DNA of 34,588 nucleotides, taken from positions 1-34,588 of the IMG/VR virus record IMGVR_UViG_3300032323_002850. The stretch is one strand, 5' to 3'. Positions 12,035 through 18,993 of the stretch are shown in pieces. How positions within the stretch are numbered: position 1 is the stretch's first letter; each line of letters starts with the position of its first letter. The DNA is from a virus. The notes under the pieces are model-generated. The model searched no databases. It worked only from the letters and a program-made list of their open reading frames with translations, and was not told the origin of the DNA. A program made the position numbers and the translations under genes.

Positions 12035-12319
12035 ATGAACCTTAACCATATCAGCAACCTGATCATTGGAGCCTTGGCCTTGGTGTCACTCGGCTACCTC
12101 GGGAAAACTTTGCCTGGAAAGTGGGAGATCAAACAGCGCGAAATGGTGGCTGAGCGGCAGCGTGAGATTGAGGATTACGTCGAGGCGACGATGCGTGTGT
12201 CCAGCATTCGGGAAGAGATCAAAGGACTGCCGCCGGGCGGGACGCTTGAGCACCTGCTGCTTGAGCTGAGGGATGCCGAGGCGGTGGTTAAGAGATACGA
12301 GAGCGGGCAGTTAGAGTGA
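12035..12319 (+). CDS. single-pass membrane protein with coiled-coil tail
   Basis: A 94-residue protein: an N-terminal membrane segment (LIIGALALVSLGYLGKTL) followed by a long charged helix (IKQREMVAERQREIEDYVEA) and a second helix ending the protein. The shape is that of a membrane-anchored coiled coil, as in some spanin-type or accessory lysis proteins, but it is not next to the endolysin gene. Family unknown. Confidence 0.6.
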   Translation: MNLNHISNLIIGALALVSLGYLGKTLPGKWEIKQREMVAERQREIEDYVEATMRVSSIREEIKGLPPGGTLEHLLLELRDAEAVVKRYESGQLE

Positions 12320-12361
12320 TGCTTGCGCAGCCGCCTGAAAGGACGGCTCTCCAGAATGCAA

Positions 12362-12396
12362 TCTGTTAGAAGGATTTGCGCGGGGTGTGTTATAGT
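12362..12396 (+). promoter_or_regulatory. candidate promoter with TCTGTTAGAA box
   Basis: The second TCTGTTAGA copy (12362-12371) precedes TATAGT (12391-12396), which resembles a -10 element. The ATG of the next gene is only 6 nt further on, implying a nearly leaderless transcript. Assignment is by eye and weak. Confidence 0.3.
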
Positions 12397-12402
12397 TCGG
12401 GC

Positions 12403-12675
12403 ATGGCCACGATGGAGACTCCGCTATTGCCCGGCATGAGCTGGACGGAAGGGAACACGCTGACGACGGCGACGGGTGCCAGGCTCCGGCGTTTCGGGAG
12501 CGTGCAGATGGCCTGCAAGATCCTGGATGACTGCGACCGGCATGTGATCTACGAGCTGCGCGACTCGGGGCTGATCAAGGGCTACAAGCGGCGGAGCGAT
12601 AGGATCAACAGCCATTTGAGGATTGATCTGCTATCGGTTTGGGAATACAAGCAGCGGCAGCTTGCCGGGCATTGA
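12403..12675 (+). CDS. excisionase-like/winged DNA-binding protein
   Basis: A 90-residue protein. The C-terminal two thirds (GSVQMACKILDDCDRHVIYE, then LRDSGLIKGYKRRSDRINSH) look like the MerR/excisionase-type winged helix, in which a helix-turn-helix is followed by a strand reading R-R-S-x-x-I-N and a final helix. ATG at 12403 is preferred over the upstream in-frame ATG at 12376, which would overlap the candidate promoter. Its place just before the late genes makes it a candidate late activator, the job done by C in Mu; that is inference. Confidence 0.55.
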   Translation: MATMETPLLPGMSWTEGNTLTTATGARLRRFGSVQMACKILDDCDRHVIYELRDSGLIKGYKRRSDRINSHLRIDLLSVWEYKQRQLAGH

Positions 12676-12693
12676 TTTGCGGGGCTTGCGGGT

Positions 12694-12728
12694 GAAGAAA
12701 GGGGATGATTACCCGAAGAAAGGGGATG
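12694..12728 (+). promoter_or_regulatory. two 14-bp direct repeats, 21 bp apart
   Basis: GAAGAAAGGGGATG occurs at 12694-12707 and 12715-12728. The second copy also forms a short dyad with following sequence (AAGGGGAT, GCA, ATCCCCTT). Two-turn spacing upstream of the lysis genes suggests an activator or repressor site. Confidence 0.45.
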
Positions 12729-12824
12729 CAATCCCCTTCTCCATATTCGGGCGAGTAGGCTTAACTGGGTGCGGGTGGGTGCGGGTGGAAAAGGCTTTTC
12801 CGGGATCCGTGTTTTGATGCGGGC

Positions 12825-13250
12825 ATGTCGAACGAAGCGCATCCCGTTGAGCGAATCATCACCACTTTGGAGGAGCTGAATCCCGCGAAGCCGTTTTATC
12901 TTTCGCGGACGTTCTGGGTGAACGCGATCGCGCTGCTCTCGCTGCTTTTTCCTGCGGTGCGCGAATGGGCGGCTGCCGAGCCGGAGGCTCCGTTGATCAT
13001 CCTGGCGTTTGTGAACCTTGTCCTCCGGACGGTGACACGCAGCGCGATCAGATTTTCCAGGGCTGGAGTTAGCGAAGGAGAAAACAGCGGCGGCTTCGGT
13101 GGGGGCTTGCCGCTGGTTTTGTTGCTGGTGGCAGGGTCGGCTTTGCTGGCCCTGCCATCATGCGGCAGCTCCGGCTATCCATTGGAAGGCTCGGTTTTTT
13201 ACAGGACGGACGATGGGGCGAAGGTCGGCATCGTTTACCGGGGCAAATGA
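12825..13250 (+). CDS. holin-like membrane protein with C-terminal lipobox segment
   Basis: A 141-residue protein. Residues 24-78 hold two membrane helices (FYLSRTFWVNAIALLSLLFP and APLIILAFVNLVLRTVTRSA) like class II holins. After a glycine/serine linker a third hydrophobic stretch (LPLVLLLVAGSALLALPSC) ends in a lipobox-like LPSC with Cys113, followed by a short tail GSSGYPLEGSVFYRTDDGAK. The end therefore resembles a lipoprotein signal fused to a holin-like protein. It lies upstream of the endolysin, consistent with lysis. Alternatively it is a generic inner-membrane protein. Confidence 0.6.
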   Translation: MSNEAHPVERIITTLEELNPAKPFYLSRTFWVNAIALLSLLFPAVREWAAAEPEAPLIILAFVNLVLRTVTRSAIRFSRAGVSEGENSGGFGGGLPLVLLLVAGSALLALPSCGSSGYPLEGSVFYRTDDGAKVGIVYRGK

Positions 13251-13307
13251 ATTTCAGGGGGAGCATGGCCACCGATGAGTTTCCGGACAGCCCAAGGCGA
13301 ACCCTAC

Positions 13308-13317
13308 CTCTAACAGA
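13308..13317 (-). repeat. TCTGTTAGAG motif, inverted copy
   Basis: Third occurrence of the ten-base motif, on the minus strand, 29 nt before the ATG at 13346. Confidence 0.4.
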
Positions 13318-13345
13318 ACACCAAACCGAAAGACACAGCAAGCAA

Positions 13346-13495
13346 ATGGAGCCGACGCCGATGATCATTGCAATGGGGGTGCTTGCCCTTCTCGTGATCA
13401 TGCGGCGTCGGCGGACGGGGGAAGCCAGCGACGAGGAGCTGATGGGCAGGAAGCGCGCCCAATGGGGCCAGTGGGGAAAGGACAAGGATCAATAA
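13346..13495 (+). CDS. small single-pass membrane protein
   Basis: A 49-residue protein with a membrane helix (PMIIAMGVLALLVIM), then RRRRTGEASDEELMGRKRAQ, a charged cytoplasmic tail. The start is placed at 13346 after an A/C-rich leader with no Shine-Dalgarno site, typical of the phage. A longer in-frame start exists at 13265. The gene lies in the lysis cluster. Confidence 0.5.
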   Translation: MEPTPMIIAMGVLALLVIMRRRRTGEASDEELMGRKRAQWGQWGKDKDQ

Positions 13496-13496
13496 T

Positions 13497-13670
13497 ATGA
13501 AACCGTATTTCGAATATCATCCGCATCACGCGGTGCTGATCCCGACCATCAGCATGGTCAAGGGCGAGTGCGAGTGCTGCGGCGAGGCCGGTGGCCTGCT
13601 GGTCGCCTTCGATTTCGGGTTCTGGAGCATGGGCTTCACATTTTCAAAAGGAGGGCATGGGGATGAGTGA
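13497..13670 (+). CDS. small Cys-containing hypothetical protein
   Basis: A 57-residue protein (MKPYFEYHPHHAVLIPTISM start) with a Cys cluster ECECCGE and several His residues, hinting at metal binding. It overlaps the start of the endolysin by 8 nt, so the two are likely co-translated. No family recognised. Confidence 0.5.
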   Translation: MKPYFEYHPHHAVLIPTISMVKGECECCGEAGGLLVAFDFGFWSMGFTFSKGGHGDE

Positions 13671-14271
13671 TTTCATCAACACGACCAAAAGCATCCAGCG
13701 CCATGTGGGCGTGACGGCGGATGGGGTTTTCGGGCCGGTGACTGCTTCGGCGGTGTGGAAGGCGCTGAATGCAGATAGTGATCAGGGGTCGGTGATCAGT
13801 GATCAGCAAGATGATGAGCGGACGCTGGAGAACATCGCCACGCTTGATCCGAAGTGCCGCGAGATGTTCTTGCATTTCACGAGGCTGGCGAAAGCCACGG
13901 CGGCGACGATGGGCTGCGATTATGTTTTGATTTCCGGGAACCGCTCCTACGAAGAGCAAGATGCCCTTTATGCCCAGGGACGCACGAAGCCGGGCGAGAA
14001 AGTAACGAACGCCAAGGGCGGTTACTCGAACCACAACTTCGGCATCGCGGGAGACTTCGGAGTCTTCCGGGGAAAGGCTTATCTGGACGGCACGGACGCG
14101 GCGATGGCGGCGAAGGTTCACCGGGCTTGCAGCGTGCATGCGGCGGCCTGCGGGCTTGAGTGGGGCGGATCGTGGAAGTCTTTCACGGATCTGCCGCATT
14201 ACGAGGTGCGGACAGGGCTTTCCATGGATGCGAAGCGCAAACTTATGAAAGAGAAAGGATCTGTGCTGTGA
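13663..14271 (+). CDS. endolysin, M15 peptidase with peptidoglycan-binding domain
   Basis: A 202-residue protein. Residues 8-36 form a short PG_binding_1-like repeat (IQRHVGVTADGVFGPVTASA). Residues 60-200 are an M15-type L-Ala-D-Glu/D-Ala-D-Ala peptidase: SGNRSYEEQDALYAQG, then SNHNFGIAGDFGV giving zinc ligands H124 and D131, and DLPHYEV giving H179. It cuts peptide stems of peptidoglycan at lysis. ATG at 13663 is chosen because AAGGAGGG at 13648-13655 has ideal spacing to it, one of the few clear Shine-Dalgarno sites here. The interdomain linker is encoded partly by a period-7 repeat. Confidence 0.88.
   Translation: MSDFINTTKSIQRHVGVTADGVFGPVTASAVWKALNADSDQGSVISDQQDDERTLENIATLDPKCREMFLHFTRLAKATAATMGCDYVLISGNRSYEEQDALYAQGRTKPGEKVTNAKGGYSNHNFGIAGDFGVFRGKAYLDGTDAAMAAKVHRACSVHAAACGLEWGGSWKSFTDLPHYEVRTGLSMDAKRKLMKEKGSVL
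13777..13804. repeat. period-7 repeat inside endolysin linker
   Basis: Four units, AGTGATC AGGGGTC GGTGATC AGTGATC, of the same family as the early-operon linkers. They encode residues about 39-48 between the cell-wall-binding and peptidase domains. Confidence 0.7.
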
Positions 14272-14498
14272 GACCAAGCGCCGCGATTTACGATGAACTG
14301 GTCAAGGCCGGTGATCTTGTGGAGGCCGTCAAGGGACTTGACGATCACGAGCTGCGCCAGGTGCGCGGTGCGCTGGCCCGCGGCGACTTCCCATCATGGC
14401 CTGCGGAGCGAGTGCATGGCGTCTGCATCCTTGTGGCGTGCGAACGCTTCATGTTCCCGGCGGGCGACCGCTGCCACGGATCGGAGGTGCCCCAGTGA
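14268..14498 (+). CDS. small hypothetical protein
   Basis: A 76-residue protein with GTG start overlapping the endolysin stop (GTGA). It contains a helical segment (AAIYDELVKAGDLVEAVKGL, then DDHELRQVRGALARGD) and later Cys residues (GVCILVACERFMFP). No family recognised. Overlaps at both ends show it is part of the lysis/late operon. Confidence 0.6.
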   Translation: MRPSAAIYDELVKAGDLVEAVKGLDDHELRQVRGALARGDFPSWPAERVHGVCILVACERFMFPAGDRCHGSEVPQ

Positions 14499-14917
14499 TT
14501 GCCATCGCTTCATTTTACTACTGGTGGGTGCCGATGATGGCGAATGCCTCCGGCGGGGATCAGATTTCCGCGACCGCCGTGACGGGGATCATTTCGGCGA
14601 TCTTCGCCGGTCTCGGCCTGCTGGCGGGAAAGTTCATCGAGAAGAAGAAGCAGAGCAATGAGGTCACGGTGCTGAACCAGCCGGTGGGCGTGGTGAAGCA
14701 CCAGCCCGCCGTGACATGGGCGGATCATGCGGGGCTTGTGCGGCGGGTTGACAGGATCGATTCGCACCTCGATCAGCTCCGGAAGGAAAGCTCGGATCAG
14801 TTCAAGGATCTGCTGGAGGCCGCGTCCTCCCGCGAGGCGAGGATCATCGACAAGATCGATGATGTGGCGCGTGCCATCCATGCCCGGATCGACAATTGGA
14901 AAGGGGGCACGAGATGA
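14495..14917 (+). CDS. membrane-anchored coiled-coil protein (DUF2730-like)
   Basis: A 140-residue protein with GTG start. The N-terminus has a hydrophobic segment (SFYYWWVPMMANASGG) and a second membrane helix (ATAVTGIISAIFAGLGLLAG). The C-terminal half is a coiled coil (VRRVDRIDSHLDQLRKESSD, then QFKDLLEAASSREARIIDKI). This is the shape and position of Mu gp25 (DUF2730), just before gp26 and gp27. A spanin-like or holin-accessory role is possible. It overlaps both neighbours by 4 nt. Confidence 0.6.
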   Translation: MIAIASFYYWWVPMMANASGGDQISATAVTGIISAIFAGLGLLAGKFIEKKKQSNEVTVLNQPVGVVKHQPAVTWADHAGLVRRVDRIDSHLDQLRKESSDQFKDLLEAASSREARIIDKIDDVARAIHARIDNWKGGTR

Positions 14918-15168
14918 GAACCAAGCTCATTCGCCAGACTGTCCTGGAAGCCCTTTCCATGGCGCACGGCTACGCGCTGCCTGACGAGACTTTGCACCGG
15001 CATGTGGACGCGCTGATGCGCCCGCCGCTTTCCGAAAAGGAATGGGAGGAGACGACAGGCTGGCTCGAAACCAACAACCACATCACCCGCGTGCCATCGG
15101 ACTTCGACGATACGCTGGTGCAATGGTCGATCACCGAGCGGGGGCGGACGCTCCTGGCAACACTCTAA
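14914..15168 (+). CDS. winged-helix protein, Mu gp26-like position
   Basis: An 84-residue protein (MRTKLIRQTVLEALSMAHGY start) with a winged-helix plan: helices over 1-22, helix-turn-helix near DETLHRHVDALMRPPLSEKE, and a C-terminal wing with VQWSITERGRTLLATL. The ITERGR ending is common in ArsR/PadR-type folds. Its place before the DUF3486 gene corresponds to Mu gp26. ATG at 14914 overlaps the upstream stop; the in-frame start at 14896 is less likely. Confidence 0.6.
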   Translation: MRTKLIRQTVLEALSMAHGYALPDETLHRHVDALMRPPLSEKEWEETTGWLETNNHITRVPSDFDDTLVQWSITERGRTLLATL

Positions 15169-15178
15169 CCGAACGTGA

Positions 15179-15712
15179 ATGAACGAACCGAAAAAGCCGC
15201 GGGCCGACTCCAAGCTCAAGAACCTTCCGGAAAACATCCAGGAGGGCATGTGGCTGCTGCTGCACCCATCCGATCCGGAAACGAAGGCTTACACGCTGGA
15301 GGATCTGGGCGGGCATGTGTTCGACTCGCACGGGATCTCCGTGGGCTTGTCCACGCTTTCGGAGTGGCGTGCCTGGTATTCGCTCAAGCGGCGCATGGAA
15401 GCGGCGGCGGAGCGGGCGGATCAGGCGCGGCTGGAGCTGGCGAAGGATCCGAACATTTCACCGGAGGATATCGAGCGGGTGGCGCAGACGGTTTTCACGG
15501 CGGAGACGCTCCAATCCGGGGATGTGGAGAGCTACGTGAAGCTGGCGGCGCTGGGACTCAAGCGCAGGGCGCTGGATCAGGACGAGCGGAAGCTCCGCAT
15601 TCTCGAAGCGAAGGCCAAGCAGGCGGACGAAGCAGCCGGTGTGGTGGGCAACGCGAAACTCTCGGAAGAGGAGAAGGCGAACCGGATCAGGCAGATTTTC
15701 AGGATGGGCTAA
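15179..15712 (+). CDS. terminase small subunit, DUF3486 (Mu gp27-like)
   Basis: A 177-residue, helical, basic protein (MNEPKKPRADSKLKNLPENI). It has the DUF3486-type helix-turn-helix (TLEDLGGHVFDSHGISVGLS, then TLSEWRAWYSLKRRM) and long helices after it. In Mu-like phages this protein precedes and partners the large terminase, recognising DNA for headful packaging. The stop overlaps the large-subunit start (TAATG). Confidence 0.8.
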   Translation: MNEPKKPRADSKLKNLPENIQEGMWLLLHPSDPETKAYTLEDLGGHVFDSHGISVGLSTLSEWRAWYSLKRRMEAAAERADQARLELAKDPNISPEDIERVAQTVFTAETLQSGDVESYVKLAALGLKRRALDQDERKLRILEAKAKQADEAAGVVGNAKLSEEEKANRIRQIFRMG

Positions 15713-17244
15713 TGGCAGCGAAAACCAAACAGAGCCGCGAGGCGATGGAGAAGCTGGCGGCGCAGGTCGAGACGGCGGTCAAGGCTTCGCGTGAAAATCC
15801 CCTGTGGGAAATGGCGCTGGATGACATCCGCCCGCTGGTGGATGGGCACGAGCTGGGCAGCTCGCGCAGCGGATGGAAGAATCCCTATCCCTCCTCCGAT
15901 CCGCGGTCGCTGCTGCTGGAATACCAGTTCGACAATTTCCACGACCGGGAGCGGTTCAAGATCTCGCTGCAAAGCCGCCAGAGCGGCAAGGACTTCACGG
16001 CCCAGGGCGAGGCGGCGGAGGATTGCATGGCGCGGCCTGGCACGGAATGGATGACCGCCGGCCCATCGGAGCGGCAGTCGCTCGATTCCCTGGAACAAGG
16101 GAAGACATGGGCGGAGGCGTTCGGCCTTGTGGTGGATGACTACGTGGAGCAGCGCGAGGGCGGCAGCGAGACTTTGCTGAAAAGCGCGGAGATCATCTAC
16201 TCGAACGGATCCAAGAACCGCGCCGTGCCAGGCAAGCCCTCAACGGTGCGCGGACGCAGCGCGAACCTTCTGCTGACCGAGTTTGATTTCTTCGAGGAAC
16301 CGGCCGAGACATGGAGGGCGATCCTGCCCTCGATCACCAACCCGCTGAAAGGCGGCGAGAAAAAGGTGCGCCTGATCACGACGCCGAACGGCAAGGGCGG
16401 CGCAGCGGACAAGATCTGGAGCAAGCCGCAGATCGGCAAGGCGACATGGAGCAAGCACCTGGTCACAATCTATCACGCGGTGCTGATGGGCTTGCCGGTG
16501 GACATCGCGCAGCTCAAGGAGATGTTCGACGATCCGGACGGCTGGGCACAGGAGTTCGAGTGCCGCTTCCTTGACGGATCGAACGTGCTGCTTCCCTACG
16601 AGCTGATCGCGACCTGCGAGAGTTTCGAGGCCACGGAGGTCTGGAACCTGGCGGACGGCATCGGCGGCGGGCCGTGTTTCACGGGGATCGACTTCGGACG
16701 GCAGAACGATCCTTCCGTGGCGGTGACACTGCAACGCATCGGCGGGCTGCTCGTCACCCGCGAGGTGAATCTGATGAAGCAGGTTTCCGCGCCCGACCAG
16801 CAGGACAGGATGCGGGCGGCGATCAAGGGGAGCATGCGGACATGCTTCGACTACACCGGCCCTGGTATCGGCCTAGGCGACTTCCTGGCGAAAGAGCACG
16901 GCGAGTGGAAGCCGGAGCAGCACAAGATGGGCAAGGTGGAACTCTGCACGTTCAGCGCCGGATTCAAGCGCCTCATTTTCCCCAGGCTGCGCCGCGCGTT
17001 CGAGCAGCGCGAGCTTCTCATCCCGATCTCCCGCGCGATCCGCGAGGATCTCCACGCGATGCTCCAGACCTTCACGGGCACGGAATACAACTATTGGTCG
17101 CCGCGCACGAAGGAAGGGCACTCGGATATCTGCACGGCCTATGCGCTGGCGGTGCGGGCGGCGGGCGGAGCGGTCGCTACAAGCGGCTATGAATCCATCC
17201 CATCGCTGCGCCCGGAGAACCGCCGAAAAGGAGGTGGGCTGTGA
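15712..17244 (+). CDS. terminase large subunit (Mu gp28-like)
   Basis: A 510-residue packaging motor. The ATPase part shows a Walker A variant SRQSGKD (88-94) and Walker B LLLTEFDFFEE (186-196), followed by a coupling segment LITTPNGKG. The nuclease part has the acidic triad positions D327 (FTGIDFGR), D380 (CFDYTGPG) and D472 (GHSDICTAY), typical of the RNase H-like terminase nuclease. It uses ATP to pump DNA into the procapsid and cuts it at headful length. The open frame continues upstream of 15712 but that part is a shadow of gp27. A 15-bp repeat marks its 3' end. Confidence 0.9.
   Translation: MAAKTKQSREAMEKLAAQVETAVKASRENPLWEMALDDIRPLVDGHELGSSRSGWKNPYPSSDPRSLLLEYQFDNFHDRERFKISLQSRQSGKDFTAQGEAAEDCMARPGTEWMTAGPSERQSLDSLEQGKTWAEAFGLVVDDYVEQREGGSETLLKSAEIIYSNGSKNRAVPGKPSTVRGRSANLLLTEFDFFEEPAETWRAILPSITNPLKGGEKKVRLITTPNGKGGAADKIWSKPQIGKATWSKHLVTIYHAVLMGLPVDIAQLKEMFDDPDGWAQEFECRFLDGSNVLLPYELIATCESFEATEVWNLADGIGGGPCFTGIDFGRQNDPSVAVTLQRIGGLLVTREVNLMKQVSAPDQQDRMRAAIKGSMRTCFDYTGPGIGLGDFLAKEHGEWKPEQHKMGKVELCTFSAGFKRLIFPRLRRAFEQRELLIPISRAIREDLHAMLQTFTGTEYNYWSPRTKEGHSDICTAYALAVRAAGGAVATSGYESIPSLRPENRRKGGGL
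17230..17244 (+). repeat. 15-bp junction repeat, copy 1
   Basis: GGAGGTGGGCTGTGA covers the end of the terminase gene. It recurs with one mismatch at 17382-17396 (GGAGGTGCGCTGTGA), 152 bp away, at the portal start. Confidence 0.7.
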
Positions 17245-17396
17245 AATTTTCAAATTACGCGCTCACAGGCGATTTAAGGGGGGGGTGCCTGAAATGCGCC
17301 CCATCACGCGGAGCTTTCCCAAAAACGCGCTTGCAAGGCTGTGCAAGGGGCAGTTCGGGCGATTCTGGCGATTTCCTGAGAGGAGGTGCGCTGTGA
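17241..17396 (+). CDS. possible 51-residue ORF between terminase and portal
   Basis: A frame from GTG at 17241 to TGA at 17394-17396 gives 51 residues (MKFSNYALTGDLRGGCLKCA onward), overlapping the terminase stop and the portal GTG by 4 nt each. Both overlaps and the upstream AGGAGG-like site suggest translation. Against it, codon use is unlike that of neighbours (AAA TTT TCA AAT, a run of G) and no family is recognised. It may be a duplication-born insertion in the old terminase-portal overlap. Confidence 0.35.
   Translation: MKFSNYALTGDLRGGCLKCAPSRGAFPKTRLQGCARGSSGDSGDFLRGGAL
17382..17396 (+). repeat. 15-bp junction repeat, copy 2
   Basis: Carries the Shine-Dalgarno-like AGGAGGT and the GTG start of the portal. 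Paired with 17230-17244. Confidence 0.7.
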
Positions 17397-18991
17397 TCGG
17401 TGCTCCTGTGATTTACGGCCCGGATAACCGCCCGGTGAACGCGGAGCGCGTGAAGCTGGAGAAGCAGACGCGGTTCAATGCGCTGCGGAACTGGACGCCG
17501 GAAATCCTGGTGCGTCAGCTTGAGGCTTTTTGCCGGGGCGAGATCGCGGCGCTGGCCTGGGTGATGGAGTGGCTGGAGAAGCATGACGACATCATCGCGA
17601 CGGTGGCACCGAAGGCGAAGGCGGCGGTTTCCCGCCATGGCTACGATGTGCTTCCGGTTGATGAGATCAAGCCGGAGCAGAAGCAGGCTGCTGAGGATCA
17701 GCAGGGTTTCATGCAGGAATTTTTCCAGAACCTGACCGCCAGCGATGCCGTGGAGCTGGAGGAAAGCGGCGGTATGCGCCTGCTGATCCAGCAGATCATG
17801 GATGCCTATGGGAAGAGCTACGCCGCCCATCACATCATCTGGAAGCCGAGCCGCAAGGGTCTCGGCGCGGAGCTTGTGAAGGTGCCGACGTGGTTCTTCG
17901 AAGCGACCGAGGGCAGGCTGAAATTCCTCCCCGGCATCGGGGCGCAGCGCGGTGTGGAGCTGGAGACGCTGGGCGGGCGGGATGCGTGGATGGTTTCCAA
18001 GGGACGCGGCGTGATGCTGGCGGGCGTGGTGGCGGCGATGCTGAAACGTATCCCGCTGCAAGACCTTCTCACCTATTGCGACAGGCACGGTATGCCGATG
18101 TTCCTGGGCAAGACGGCTGCGGCCCAGGGCACGCAGGGCTGGACGGACATGGCCAGCGCGGTGGCTGGCATGGGCGCGGAATACGGCGCGGTAATCAACA
18201 CGGGCGATGCCATCGAGGTGATCAATCTTGCGGGATCCAGCGGCACCCTTCCCTACACCGGACTGATCGACCGCATGGACAAGGCGCAGATCATGCTCTG
18301 GCGCGGCGGCGATCTTTCCACGATGAGCCAAAAGGACTCGACGGGATCGAATCCGCAGCAGGAAGACACCGACGAGCTGGACGCGGATAACGCGGCATGG
18401 GTTTCCGAAACGATCAACCGCAACCTCACGGCCCGTGCGATCGCATGGAAGTTCGGCAAGGCCGCGCCGGTGCTGGTGAAGGTGGTGCTGCGCACGAAGA
18501 CGCGCGACAACCTCACCCAGGACATCTCGGTGGTGAAGGAAGCCAAGGAAATGGGCGTGCGCATCAAGGCGAGCTGGTTCACCAACAAGTTCGGCATCGT
18601 GGAAGCGGATCCGGATGAAACCGCGCTGGGGGAAACCCCCAAGCCTCAGGTTCAGGCGATCCCCGAAGAGGTGAACGCGCTGAACACCTCTCCGGACACT
18701 AAGGAGCTTTTCGCGAAATCCCTGGCGAAGGCCGTGGGGGTTTCCGACCGGACTCTGGATCCGGTGAGGCCGGTGATGGAGCGGCTTGCGGCGGGCGTGC
18801 AGGACGGCGGCATGAGCGATGCCGAGTGGCTGCAAGGCTTCGAGGAGCTGGCGCTGGAACTGCCGGAATTTTTCAACCCGTTGCTCGCCGCCGAGATGGC
18901 GGAAGAGCTGGAGGGGGCGATGGGAACCGCGATCGTGAACGGTGTCCGCCAAAGCCTCATCTCAAAAAACACACCCACAAAGGAAGCCTGA
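17393..18991 (+). CDS. portal protein, DUF935 (Mu gp29-like)
   Basis: A 532-residue protein with GTG start after AGGAGGT. It follows the large terminase and has DUF935 features: early helices (EILVRQLEAFCRGEIAALAW), a DDIIATVAPKAKAAVSRHGYD stretch, and the central motif region HIIWKPSRKGLG with PTWFFEATEGRLKFL, then a helical C-terminus. The portal forms the dodecameric ring at one capsid vertex through which DNA is packaged and which joins the tail. Its length fits the family. The upstream 148 bp may hold a small coupled frame. Confidence 0.88.
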   Translation: MIGAPVIYGPDNRPVNAERVKLEKQTRFNALRNWTPEILVRQLEAFCRGEIAALAWVMEWLEKHDDIIATVAPKAKAAVSRHGYDVLPVDEIKPEQKQAAEDQQGFMQEFFQNLTASDAVELEESGGMRLLIQQIMDAYGKSYAAHHIIWKPSRKGLGAELVKVPTWFFEATEGRLKFLPGIGAQRGVELETLGGRDAWMVSKGRGVMLAGVVAAMLKRIPLQDLLTYCDRHGMPMFLGKTAAAQGTQGWTDMASAVAGMGAEYGAVINTGDAIEVINLAGSSGTLPYTGLIDRMDKAQIMLWRGGDLSTMSQKDSTGSNPQQEDTDELDADNAAWVSETINRNLTARAIAWKFGKAAPVLVKVVLRTKTRDNLTQDISVVKEAKEMGVRIKASWFTNKFGIVEADPDETALGETPKPQVQAIPEEVNALNTSPDTKELFAKSLAKAVGVSDRTLDPVRPVMERLAAGVQDGGMSDAEWLQGFEELALELPEFFNPLLAAEMAEELEGAMGTAIVNGVRQSLISKNTPTKEA

Positions 18992-18993
18992 CC

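Noticed and set aside
15175-15711. Upstream extension of the terminase large subunit frame
   Set aside because: The region is the out-of-frame shadow of the DUF3486 gene; ATG at 15712 overlaps its stop.
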